Shown here: piece after piece, positions 38,363 to 50,200 of the stretch | How the letters are laid out: every line of letters starts with the position of its first letter | Position numbering within the stretch: position 1 is the stretch's first letter | NCBI GenBank assembly: GCA_020086605.1 | Contig: JACBWW010000012.1 | Coordinates: 10,607,736 to 10,671,735, forward strand | Length of the DNA: 64,000 nucleotides | Reading direction: 5' to 3' | From: Lanius collurio | Taxonomy: Eukaryota > Chordata > Aves > Passeriformes > Laniidae | Program-made: the position numbers and the translations under genes | Notes under the pieces: generated by a model | What the model saw: the letters and a program-made list of their open reading frames with translations, nothing else | The model's database searches: none | Told to the model about the DNA's origin: nothing

Positions 38363-41300
38363 TAGTTAGAGAAAGGAATTTTCATTACTCTGGCATAAAG
38401 TAGTTCTCCTTTCTTACCTGAAAGATTCCATGCACAAGGGCATTCTAAATGCAGTGACTTTTGTCATCCCTTCTCCCCAAGCCTACAGCTTTCACAGCAC
38501 CAGACTGAAACATGGAAGTAGGGGATATAAACAAAGGGCAGCAAGCAGAGGAGTAATACAGACTAGGAGAGCCTCCAGATATGGACCTAGCTTGGTGGTG
38601 TAGTTTTCTGTGCTCTCCCATTCACATGTGAAACCATCTAGTTCTGTGGAAGGGCTATTTGCAGTCATTTCTCTCCTGAATTTGTTTCAATTTTTTGGAT
38701 TATTGTACCTGTCAAGATTATTAAGTGGGCCTTTCTAACTTCACCCGTACTTCACAAGAGAAATTGGAGTTGGATTGGATTAGAAATATAAAAGAGATGG
38801 CTCACCTGATAAATGATGTGTTCCCTTATTTTCAATATGACACCATTTGCTACTGCACGTCGCTAGCTTTTTGCTTAACTAATCCATGAAGATTTTACTG
38901 TTTCTAATACCAATCACAAATGTCAGGTAGCGCACCAAATTTTAACTCTGTCTAGAATCACTCCTCAAGTAGTAAGTAAAAATAACAAACAAAAAATGAC
39001 TTCACATGAAGTGTAGTATGTTTACATAATTTCTCAGTACAGGCAATTCCTGTATAGCTATTTTTGCTGTAGTGATATATATGCATCATTCTGCAGTAGT
39101 GTGCTGCATAAATGTGGGTTTGTATCCGTTCTTCAATCCCCAAAGTAACACATTTATTTAAAATAACTTTTTCTTTAAACTTTAAGTTACTCTTTACAAA
39201 TTCTCACTGAAGTTTCTTGATTCCATCATTTTCCAATCCAGACATTTATTTTTCTTCCTATTAACTTTTTTTTTTTTATTTAAGCAAAACTGTTTCCCCT
39301 GACACAAAAGATATGGCTTGTTTTGGCTGGCTGCAAATTTTGTCCACCTTTTTAGAGGAAAAAGACTTCATATTCACTAGAGAGCTGCTACCCTACCCAG
39401 TGGTCCCTGTGGTAGAAATGTATCTATAGCAATTTTGATCTCTGATTTTAGCTGCCTGGTACAAAAAGAAGGCCAGGACAGGGGGTTGACACCTCTTGTA
39501 GATCAGAGTAGATTCCAGGCATGTTTTTTGGGATGGAGAGATGTAGAATAAAAAAGGAACTGTTCCTGTGTGCTGCTACTCTGCTACCCTGAGCACTGCT
39601 ACCCAGTGCACCGCACTGCAGAGCCTGTACACTGGCAGTGCCATCACTTCTGGGTGGTATTAAAGTCATCCATTGGAGTAGAGAGCCAAGAATGGTAAGC
39701 TCCCTTTCAGAGGGCCGTTCTTAGGGTTGATAATTGTGTGCAAGTGTATCTATGTGCACATATATATGCTGTATCTCAGCAGCTCATTTCTTGATGCATT
39801 TATTGCACGTAGATAATAAAGGCACTAACTGTACTTGCTGTGCTAGTTAACTCTAGCTATTAGCTGTAGTTTGTAGGAAAACTGCCTTTGCTAATTCACC
39901 TCCATATTAATCTACTCTGTTGCAAGCTGCAGGCCTTTTTTTTTGCTTTGTATTACCAAATTGTAGCTGGCAGCTTTATTACATCAAACAACCTAACTTC
40001 TCACCATTTGTCAGGTATTTGTTCAGTTACCGTCTCTGCACAATCATCTCTGAAGATGCTATTTTAGCAGTAGGTGCCCTTTGTCAAATAAAAATACAAT
40101 GATGTGAAGTGGTGTAATTTAAAGATGATGTATTTTTGTCAGAGCTACGATCAGTCATTCAGTTGCTTCCTCCTGTTTTTCATGAAGGTATTAGGGTAGC
40201 AAAAGCAGGGAACCTCTCTGTATATAATGTCTTGTGGTGCTAGTGAAACGGGCTTTTAAACATCTAGTACTTGCTAAATCTCTATCGTGTACATTCAACT
40301 GATTTAAGGGTATGGATTTACAGGGTAAATAGTTTAAAAAATAAGACAAGTAGAGTGCAAGTATTTTATGTTCTTTTCTTTTTATCTTTGCTTACATGGG
40401 TTTAACTGCAGAATAGAGGTTGTGGATGCTCCCTATAATTTAAAGTGTGCTTGACAAAATTCACATTTAAAATACTGTCATTTTAATTTACTGTTCTATT
40501 TACGATAAGGAAGCAAATCTATCCTACTTGCCTGGTAGCATGACAGACAGTCGTTCCGGATCTGAGTTGGATATCCTCTGAATTCTGGCAATAAATCTGC
40601 TATAATTCCTCTGCTTTTCTGAGAGAATTCTAAGCAGGTATTGATTTTTTTTTTTTTTAAATGTGTATGCAACCAATCAAAAGACTAGAAAATTTATTAA
40701 GATTTTGACTTTAGTTCCTCTGAAATATTCGCACCTGTACATTACATTTTTATAAATCTATTAGGGGACTTTTGAGATGCTGGTTTAGACAGTTTGGTGG
40801 ACTGCTGCAGGCTGATGATAGGTGTTTCCTGGCTAGTTCTATTGGAGCTGCTTTCCCTGCTGGCAGCTCCTGGGCTCCAGCAGTGCTGCAGGGCTTGGTC
40901 CCTTTCCTGGCTCAGGACCGGTGATGGGGAGGAGGTGCCCTGCTGCTGGGCAGCAGTCTGTTCCCAGCTGGTTCCTTAAAACCAGCTCTGCTTCATGAAA
41001 ATTAATTAAAATAGCTCTGAGGAAAGAGATGAGAGGCTTATTACGGACTGCATTAGATTTCCTTTTCTATCTTAAGGGTAGAGGTAGGAATCTGGCTGCG
41101 AGAAACCCTTTTACTGGGGCTTAATCTTAATCTTTAGCTTTTAGTTACAACTGACATTGAAAGCCAAGAGGTTGAAGGGGAAAAAGCCTTGAAAAGGACA
41201 CTGCATCCCTCAGGCCCATGGAATTGTGCACATCTCGCCCGACCCGCATCTGGGAAGATGACGGCAGCTTTCTGCTGCCTCTGGACTCTGACAAATGAGT

Positions 41301-42266
41301 TCTGGCAGCTTGTAGTGCAACAGCTTAAGGTGTTACCATCCCCAGATGCTTCTGATCTCTCTGCTGGCACTTACTACCTTGGAGAGGGCGCCTCTTTGGT
41401 AAAAATTATTTGTTCATTGTGATGCTCTGCTGTAAAATGCAGGAGTCAGTATGTAGACATTTGCCTTCTTTTCCTCTGGCATTGACAGGGGGTCAGACAG
41501 CTATGGATGACTTTGTCTCAGGCTCTTTATAATAAATATACCTAAGCTCATTTGTTAAAGACAGACAGCTGTATCTTCACTAGGAATTTACCTCTGATAT
41601 TCTGTTAGAGGTGGGTATTTACTTGACAACATGCAGTTACACAAAATGACACATCTCATTTTCTGGCCTTTAGCCATTTGATATTATTAGGCCCAAGTCC
41701 AAACTTTGTATTTGCAGAAAAATTAATATAAGTCAGGAAATGTATGTGCCTTTGCTACAATACAGACTTTTTCCAAGAACAGAAAAGTAAGGAGAATATC
41801 TGTATCCCACAGAGATGGCAAAAGCATTCTGGTTCGCAGTAAACATGGCAGAAGGTTACTAATCGAAATAGGAAAAAAGAAGGGGATAAATTGCATGGTT
41901 TCAGTAATTTCATTTGCTCTGAAAGTTTTACTGTCATACCAGGGCCTTGATGTTCAAGCATACACGTTCTCAATCTCATTGCTCCTGGTTGGCTGCATCA
42001 TCGCACTGTTCCTTCATCTGTAATGATGAATAAGCAAAGAAATTTTGAAAACTATTAATACAAGGCTAAAATGGTTCAGGCAGTCTGCTACTGCTTTATG
42101 GACAACTACCTTCCTCATTTTGTCCTGACGGGAAAGTGCATCGTTTCTCTGCTATGTTCAGTTCTTGGTCCTTTGCTACTACTCTTGGTGCCCACAGCCA
42201 AGCCATGTCATCAGACCACCTGCTGTCATAAAATGGTATTAGTTTGGGGTCTTTTTAAACTTAATT
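38363..42266 (+). other. Intronic sequence with two GC-richer patches
   Basis: Mostly AT-rich unique-looking sequence. 40790-40985 and 41180-41400 are clearly GC-richer and contain several CAGC/GCTG motifs, but no splice-flanked frame resembling a known protein. 39460-39660 is mildly GC-rich. Confidence 0.45.
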
Positions 42267-42575
42267 GATGTCCTGAAGCTGCTCTATTCCTTAATCATCC
42301 ACTCAATGCCCAAGGACGCAGTGCCTTTAGGATGGACTCAGGGCTGGAGCCATGGACCTGAGTGCAGGGAGGTTTAACAGCTCGGCCCAATGGCTCGGGG
42401 GGCCCTGGGGCTTGGCAGGGCTCGGGAAGGAGTGCATTGGGAGTGCTGTGCTGTTCGGGGGGGTGGGGGTGGGGGGTTGTTCCATCTAGCTGGAAAAAGG
42501 TTCTGTTGGTTTTTCTTCTTGTTCTTTTTTTCCCTTGTCTCAGTTTTGGAGACAAAATTTCAGGAGGAAACACTC
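42267..42575 (+). mobile_element. LTR-like copy, left arm (+), internally deleted
   Basis: Reads from a TG start near 42269 through 'ttccttaatcatcc', a GC-rich part with 'ggtttaacagctcggccca', a G-run cluster (42457-42476) and 'cttcttgttcttt' to 'ttcaggaggaaacactc'. It matches the reverse complement of 42582-43096 along its length. It lacks a block matching about 42638-42867, including the polyadenylation signal. It is called LTR-like because of the length and layout of the intact partner. No PBS, polypurine tract or target duplication was found. Confidence 0.6.
42457..42476 (+). other. G-quadruplex-prone G tract
   Basis: Runs of 7, 5 and 6 G are separated by single T. The run of seven can split into two, giving four G-tracts with very short loops. 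It lies inside the left LTR-like arm; the partner arm lacks it. Confidence 0.75.
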
Positions 42576-42597
42576 TAGAATGAGTGTCTCCTCTGAA
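42559..42597. repeat. Central palindrome joining the two LTR-like arms
   Basis: Left arm 42559-42575 and right arm 42582-42597 are inverted copies with one mismatch and one single-base gap, around the loop 'tagaat'. They are the inner (3') ends of the two copies, so this is the tail-to-tail junction. Confidence 0.85.
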
Positions 42598-43096
42598 GGA
42601 AAAAGGGACTACCCTTTTCCTCCACTAATAAGACAAGTGGGTTACAGCAAGTGAAAGTGGAAGAAAACAAATTGTTTATTAACAAACAAACAAAAACAGG
42701 GTAGATCAGGGAAAAAAAACCCTCAAAATACAACAAATGCCCAGAGAGGGAACAGAGACATGGGCTCGGGCCAGCCAGGGCCACCCTGCGGGCCTGCCAG
42801 GGCCACCCCTGCAGGCTCCCTGGATGGGAGAGGAGGGAAGGGAGGCAGTGAGGCAAGGGGGAGGGAAGGGGAAAAAGAACAAGAAAAAAGAACAAGAAAA
42901 AAGAACCAACTAGCCAGAACTGGAAAACCCCAAAAAGAAGCGCAGTGCTCCCAGCACACTCCCTCCCAAGCCGCTGGGCTCAGCCATTAAACTGCCCCTC
43001 ATCGGTCCCATGATCCCGGCCCCTGGGTCCATCTTCAAGGCACAGCATCCTGGGCACTGAGCGGATGGTTAAGGATTAAAGCAGCTTCATAACATC
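42582..43096 (-). mobile_element. LTR-like copy, right arm (-), ~515 bp
   Basis: On the - strand it starts TGTTATGAAGC (TG at 43093-43094), runs through a GC-rich U3-like part and a pyrimidine-rich 'ttcttgttctttt' stretch, and has AATAAA at 42675-42680 (read right to left). It ends about 95 bp later at 'gagacactca' (CA end). TG...CA ends, length and a late poly-A signal fit a retroviral LTR of an endogenous element. The family is not identified, and a fold-back non-autonomous transposon is the alternative. Confidence 0.6.
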
Positions 43097-45232
43097 ACCC
43101 CAGGATAATCTATAGTTTTAATACATAAGATACTCCTCTAATAATTTTTCCCTAGTATGCATTCTCTTCTGCATATGTAAGTGCAGCTTTGTAGAAGAGA
43201 GAAGCTCTTGTGCAGAGTTGACAACAAGAATGTACTTGAGTACATGTAACCTGAAGAAAGGCATTTTTAAGTTAGAGCATTGTATTTAACTTCCTAGTGG
43301 TTTCCCCCTAACACAGACAGGACAAAAGGATAAACAGAAGTGATGAATGTTTCATCTGCAGCCTGTTTTGCTTTTCTGTCAGATAATTGCCAAGAAGGTT
43401 CCTGTTGATCACCTTTGCAAGCAATGGCACATTAAGGTCTACTGAATTAGCCAATTAAGCAATTTATATTTATGTAAAGAATGCAACTGGATATATGAAA
43501 TATAATCAACTGGTGTTATGTACTGCTTGTCTCCTTGTTTTCTTAATAATTAGGCAACATTCATGCTTTCAGTGCAGAATGAATAAATAAATGAATAAGG
43601 TAAATAGTGAAGCCATTATGCAATTACTCATGCTTTGGCTGTATTCTCAGTTTTTTGCAAGACTATTCACCCACTGGCTGCTGTCTACACCAAAATATTA
43701 ACCCTATATAGTCTTCTTTTTGTGTGAGTCTCCAAGTTTAAAACTTTCCTTCATGTTTTACATGTTCATCATGAATGGAGAAATATATGTGGTTTACTGT
43801 GTATTTTGAGAAGTTTTCAAGATTTTAATTTGTCTTGGATATAGCTCACATAATAAAAAAAATCATGAAAGTGCTACTCATTTTTAACAGATCCACATCA
43901 GAGATCATGACCTCAGAAAAGTTAAATTATTTTATTGTACTAATACATGGGGTTTTAGGGCCATTTGAAGTGGGTTTCATAATCAGAACTGTGGTCAGAA
44001 TTGAAGAAGCCTGTTATCCTCTGTCATTTGGAATTAAATTAATTTAAAGAGTCAGGCTGTCATACTAACTTGTGAAATTAGCAGCTGACTCATTTATGGA
44101 GGGTTTCACAGAATACCTATTTAAGCTCGGGAAGTCCTTTATGACAGTTGCTGTAGCTGCTGAAACTTCACATGGAATTGAGGAGAAACTGGAAAAGTGC
44201 CCAGAACATAAATTCTTGCTACATCCATGATGCGTGAAGAAGCCATGTTTGCCTTGGCTGCAGGAGGTCCTTCAGAGTTGCAGAATGGAAAGCACTGGAA
44301 AATGGACTTTCTGTAGTGACCCTGCTGTGATCTCTTCTGTGCATGTCCCTGTAGGTCACTGTCAGGAACAAGATTGTGACCTAGGCTGGCTCAGGTGTGC
44401 TCACAGGTAGAAATGAGAGTACATGCAAATTGCTCTGCTCACATTAACCACCAGTGGAAGTTCTGTGGATTAATTGGTGAAATAGAATATTACTGACCAT
44501 AGTAGCCTCTACAACTTGAGAGCCGTGTTCCATTTTTGCATGTCATCAGCAGATGGCTTTTTCCTGAAATACTAACTTTGGTGAATGAAATCAAACCCGT
44601 ATTTCTGGGATTTTTCTGATTAGTATTTTGGGAACAAACTTTTATGAATTTATCCTATGATGTTTCTGATAGGGCAAACCTTTATTGTGTTGCCTTGCAC
44701 AGACCCAAGTAATCAGTCCTTCAGCGTGAAACCAATTGTTAACTTAGACAACGTAGTTAAAATAGAAGTTTTAGAAAGTATTTACTTAATTGAAGCCTAA
44801 GCCTTCATGTTTTTTGGCTTGAGTGGGAGTGGAACAAAATCATGACCATGCTCCTGAAGTATGCTATATAAATCCCAGTATACAACAAATGCCGAAATTA
44901 ACCAGGAGGCATTTTGTGCATATGAATGCAGAGGCATGTCTAGGCTGTCTTGTAGAGCACTTCACATTTGAGGTTTCCTTCTCTCCACCGTATCTCTGGA
45001 GACAGGCAAGCTCCTTTCTTAACCACCTGCAAACAGGCAGGGCAGCTGAGGTGGGTTTGCATCATCCCTAAGGGATGACCCAGTGCTGTGCAGAGCTTGT
45101 CGTGACTGCTTGTGTGAATGGGTCTTCTGTGGTTACCAATAGTGCTAGCTTCCAGAAGTTTGTAGAAAGAGGGATATCTTTTTAGGTTTGCTTTTCATTC
45201 TTTTTTTTTAAGATGCAAGCTCAGTTTCACCG
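43097..45232 (+). other. Intronic sequence, mostly unique
   Basis: No gene recognised. A short AATA/AATG-rich patch lies at 43577-43598. 44100-44420 and 44930-45130 are moderately GC-rich, without coding evidence. Confidence 0.45.
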
Positions 45233-45270
45233 CCAAAAACAAAAACAAAAACAAAAAAAAAAAAAAAAAA
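45233..45270. repeat. (CAAAAA)n merging into poly-A
   Basis: Three to four CAAAAA units run into 18 uninterrupted A at 45253-45270. A T-run lies just upstream near 45201-45209. It could be the tail of a decayed retroelement, but no body is visible to the left. Confidence 0.9.
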
Positions 45271-48200
45271 TCTGCAAGCGAGTTAGTACAGGAAAAAATG
45301 GCAAAAGAGAGAGTAAGTAAAACACAGAAAGTGTCTCATATCTTAAGCTTACTTTGACCATTTGAATTTCTTTTCTCATAATTTATTGCCATAAAAATTG
45401 GAAAGTTTTAATGTACCATCTTAGATTAGCTACATAGAGCATAGTCCACAAAATCTCAAAGAGCCTCATGGCAATGCTAATGTCAGGTTGATAGCAGTAA
45501 TAAAATTTAACATCAAGCACACTCACGAGGATTAGTTTAAAATCTGCTGTCATGGAATATCAGAGTACAATGAGGTACTTGATAGCCTGCATGAGCTACT
45601 GGTAGGGTATGCAAACATTTTCCCTTAACCACAAAAGATAACCATTGAGGAAGTTTAATTCTACCACCTCAGTACCAGTAACCACTATTATTCAGCGTGT
45701 TCTAGAGAGACTAACTTTATTTTGGTGATAAATCATCCTGAGTAATTCCACAATTCACAAAGCATATCCCATGATTTTATATGAATTCATTGTTTGGCTT
45801 CATTTTTGTGCTATCTTGCCTGGTTTCCAGCATTTATTTTAGCTTGTTCTGTTTTTAACTAAGCACAGGATTTGGCAAGGTTTACGGAATCTGTTGCAAA
45901 AATGAAAAGTAGATGATTTTGCAATTTTTGAAAGTTAAATACTTCTTTTGCAGTGTTGCCTTTTTTTTTTTTTTTTGCCTTCCTTTTCCCCCCCTATCCT
46001 CCACCTTCTCAAAATAGAAGCTTTACTGAAATGAGGGCAGTAATCAGAAGAGACAAAATGCTTTGAGAATTTAGAATTTTCATCCTTCGTCCTGTTATCT
46101 ACTTCCCAGTTATATTACATTAACACCAGAATGACACCTTCTGCAAATACAGTAGCTTTTTAGCTCCTCTGCTCTGTAAGGCAACATTTCTTTTTCATAT
46201 TAGGTATCTTTCCAATTTACATTTACTCCAGGTGGAATGTTGTATTTAACAAACACCAAGAATAGGTACTTCCACAATCAGAAAAAGCCATGCTTTCCTT
46301 TCCCGTTTATTCTATATTGTGTTTGTGGCTACCCTAATTACTCCATTTTCTCTTTACTGACATTTATAGCTAGAAGATACTTGCTCTAGTAAGGTATGTG
46401 TCACCTTGCTTGCAAAGAATAACCTTTTCCAAGGATATTCCAAATATTTCCTATATCTGTTGATCTCTTTTTTCTGATCAGTTTACTTCCTGTGGTGTTC
46501 TTTTTTGTGTATGGTAGCATATTTTCTACCTACGTTGCCAAAATCTCTTTCTTAGTGGATCTTGCTCTCAAAAAATGTTTTCCTGAGTATTTATATAGTC
46601 TCTGCTGAAGTAGGAACATTTATAAAGGGGAAAAGTGGTTGCTTGTCTGATAGTCTTGAGGGTTGTAGGTGCTCCACTACGGAGCTCTGCTGGCAGGTGG
46701 TTTGTCAGATGGGCAAAGTGAAGAGTCAAAAAATCAAAGAATATGCACAGGGCTGTGGTGGATTTTTGTTGCTGTGATGGCCACTGTACTTTGTTGGAGA
46801 ATTAATGCCTATCATTAGTCTTAAGAAAAGAAATAGTTTTATTTAAAACATTAATACAATAGCAAGGTAGTTTGACAGCATGATTGCGTTACGTTGCAAA
46901 ACAGTAAAAGAGGGAATCAAAAAGATTGCTTTGGTTCTAACAGACACAGAATTATTTCGTGACACTTGAAATTACTGACACATGGAAACTGTAGTGAATA
47001 ATGCATAGAAAATATTTTTTGCAGTCTTTAATTTCTTGCAACTTCTATACTATAAATATGTTCACAGTGACAAATGCAAAGGCAATATTGCATAAATACA
47101 GATGAGTTTTCTGGGCTCATTGATACGAGAAAAGCTTTATAGGTCCTGCTATTATTTCTCATTTTTCATATATGAGAAGAGAGATTAAGTACCATTTTAA
47201 AAGGCACACATACCTGAAAAAGGCTATAATTATGTCTAATTTCATAAGAAAATATTTTTACAAATCCTGCAGTTCATATTTTTTGTTCATGCTAATTAGT
47301 TCCGTGGAGAAATATTAAATACTAATTTTGCCATGTCTGCCAAGGTATGTGAAGGGTTATTTTAAAAGATATTATTCATGAGACTGGATACAATGTGTGT
47401 GGTTCCTTAATGCTAATTAATTCACTCAGGAAACAGTCCTAATAAGCAGACGTGAAACCAGAATTTTAGACAAAAGCATTTGGTTTGGTTGTGAAGTTTA
47501 TCTGCTTTCTATTGTAAGTTCACTTGGGAGATAATTTCAATCAAACTGTTTTGTGTACCTATCAAAAAGTGTTTTGTTGGTATGCCTTGAATCATAAGTG
47601 AAATTTTATCATGAAAAATTGCACATACACTTCATAAATATTCTCAAGATTAAAGCTAATTTTGTTAGGCCTGCTGGTATGATCACAGTTCATTTACTTT
47701 GATTGAACTTAGATTTTTTTGCTTTGTACCCAACTATTTCACCATTATGTCAGCTAGGTAATATTGATTTCTCACTGCAACAGTACTTAAAAGCTTTTGT
47801 GAAAATCAAATGAGGTTTTTTATACAGCTGCCAATTTCATTTAGACTTTTTAAAGTGTCTAAGAGAGTAATAGGAGATAACTTTTATTTCACTGAAAATA
47901 TTAATTTGGTTTTGTAAAAGTTTAGCAGTTCAACAAAAGAAAAGCCTGGAGAATATTGCATTAATTATTAATAGGTTTTTCTATCAGGGAACTGGGGGGT
48001 TTGTTTTGTTTTTAAGAAATATCACATCCTTTTAGACTCCTAAATCATTCTAATGGAGGCTGTTATTTTGTCTGCTGTTGAAGTGTAATGTCACCATATC
48101 TGTTCTCATTGGTTTTATGTTGGCTCTATTATGTTACATGATTTCAATCATGATTTCTTTTGTACATCTGATTTAACTCTAAAGAAAAATGTGGGTATAC

Positions 48201-49299
48201 AAACCAAAAATAACTGTCTGAAAACATGCCTATTAAATAACAATAGTGTTAGTTATCTGTTTACTGAAAAATATTTACAGTCATTTTCAAGGCTTTATAA
48301 AAGGCAAAAGAAAGCTCAGTCATACTCGCTGCAATTTTTATGCCCCCAGATTGTAATGCTGTAAAATCTGTGATTCATGCTGCAGATAGCAGCCGGTTTC
48401 TGCTACCTGAGACAAAGCAGGAAATTATCCATGTTGTTCATTGTAGCAGTGTTAAATCAGCTGTATGCATCCAGGTCTTAGTCTGAAACAAGGTCATACA
48501 TGAGTTGCCTCTTAGAGTATTGCAGCTGTCACGTGCTCGCTGTATTTGCCCAAAACACGCTGTTAACTCTCCTGCCCCTGACAGAAACAGCAACACATGG
48601 GAACAGAAATGATTAATCCACATAGTATTCTTTGGCTATGGGATTAAAGTTTCTTGATTAACATTTTTGCCCTCGTTTCTTAATGCTTTAATTGAAGACA
48701 AACCCAGATTTCTGAGTCAGGCAAAATCTGCCTTGATGAAGAAGATAGAATCTTGCAGTGTTAATTTCAGAGCTGCCGGCTCTGGAGCCTGTACTGGCTT
48801 CTGTTCCACCATGATAGTTGTTTGCCAGCAGACAGTATCAAATCCCTTGAAGTACCTTCTGGCTGCTTCCATACTGCAGTTTGAGTAGTTTTGGAATACC
48901 AGCAGGTTTTCTCATGGAGTGATGTTTTTTGTAGTTCTGAATACCTTTTCGAGGTACATTTGTAGGTAAAAGTATTCTTTCTTATAAATTCTTCTTAATA
49001 ATAGGAAAGCTGTAGCCCAGGGAGCAATTATCTGCTATGTTTTAAAACTAACAAGATATTTTTAATCTGGTTTGATTTGCAAGTTTGTTCCAGATTCCGT
49101 CCATTGTAAATATGTTCGCTTGCTGTCCCATGTTTTGTGTTGCATTTGCTGGACAAAAATACGTGGGTTTTTTTTGTTCTGGTAGAAGCAAATTCGTTTG
49201 AAGCCAGGGTCGGGTCCACTGAGCGCTTTAGAGGGAAGGACACTTGGCGTAAGATTTGGCAAATGAAACCCAGTAGCATCTAGTGGTAGATAGAGAATT
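45271..49299 (+). other. Intronic sequence, mostly unique
   Basis: AT-rich, with a T run near 45961-45976. 47270-47480 has a dense mix of TAATTA-like motifs ('gctaattagttcc', 'gctaattaattcac') in non-repetitive sequence, the style of a conserved non-coding element, untestable here. No gene or transposon recognised. Confidence 0.45.
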
Positions 49300-50200
49300 C
49301 AGGATGAGTATATAGAAAGGTGGTCTGGAAAAGCAGTTTTCATATTTGTGACTAGTCCAACTTTTCTGCTCTCAGCAAGATTAGCTAGAGCAGATTGTGT
49401 CCAGTTAGTTGAATATCTCCAAAGATGGAGATTCTACAATGTCTCTGTGCAAGCTGTTGCAGTGTTACACCACCTTCATGGTAATAGAAAAGTGTTTTCT
49501 TGTGTTCAGGTGAGATCAAGGTGAGGTTGACCTTCTTGTGGTTCCTTGGATCCTCCTTCTTGGCCTTCTTGAAGCTTGGAGATCAGAGTTCACCATGCTT
49601 TCTTCCAGTCATCAGGAACCTCTCACAGTTGCTGTGACTTTTTAAAGACAGTCTTGAAAGTGGCCTTGAGAAGACATCAGCCAGCTCCCTCAGCATGCTT
49701 TATTGCATTCTATCTGGTCCCATATACCTGTGTGTGTCCAACTTAGGTGTTCCTTAACCCCATCAGTCTCCACTGACAAAGTCTTCATTGCTCCACACTT
49801 TCCCCTGGTTGTAGGACCGCTAGATTCATGAAGCCAGGTATTGCGTGCCTTACTGAGGCAAAAGAAGACATTAAGTACCTCAGCCTTTCCCATATCCTTT
49901 GTGACCAGGGACTGTGTCCATTCAGCAGCAGGTGCACGTTTTCCTTTGTCTTCCCCTTGCTGCTCATGTAGAATCCCTTCTCACCTTCAGCCTGCACCAA
50001 ACTCAGCTCTGGGTCACTTTGGCTTTGTTGACTCCATTCCTGCAAGCCCCATATTTCTCCTGGGTCATCTCAACCCTGCTTCCACTTCCTGCATACTTCC
50101 TCTCTGTGCTTCAGTTTTGGCAGGAGCTACGTGTTTATCCATGCAGGCCTCCTGCTGCCGTTGCTTGTGTGAATTACAATAGTCCAGGCTGGAGGTGACA
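49300..50200 (-). mobile_element. CR1 LINE with ORF2 remnants, internally deleted
   Basis: Read right to left: 'GFYMSSKGKTKENVHLLLNG' (about 50010-49920; CR1 'GF.KYV.SKRKT.ENVGPLLNE'), 'DMGKAEVLNVFFC' (CR1 'KAE.LNAFFASVF'), 'GPDRMQ', 'VPDDWKKA', then 'SFKKAKKEDPRNH' in a shifted frame (CR1 'IFKKGKKEDPGNYRP'). These are successive parts of the reverse transcriptase N-terminal half. From about 49490 leftward the sequence jumps to the CR1 3' UTR ('aaaacacttttct', 'gtaacactgcaacagcttgcacagag', 'tctccatctttggagatattcaa'), so the second half of ORF2 is missing. The tail is decayed near 49345. Many stops; non-functional. Confidence 0.85.

Noticed and set aside
42575..42990. Overlapping open frames of 67-106 codons on both strands
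   Set aside because: They lie within the right LTR-like arm. The Leu/Pro/Ser-rich or Gly/Glu/Lys-rich products come from its pyrimidine-rich composition.
49841..50198. Two + strand frames of 113 and 94 codons
   Set aside because: They are antisense shadows of the CR1 ORF2 remnant on the - strand.
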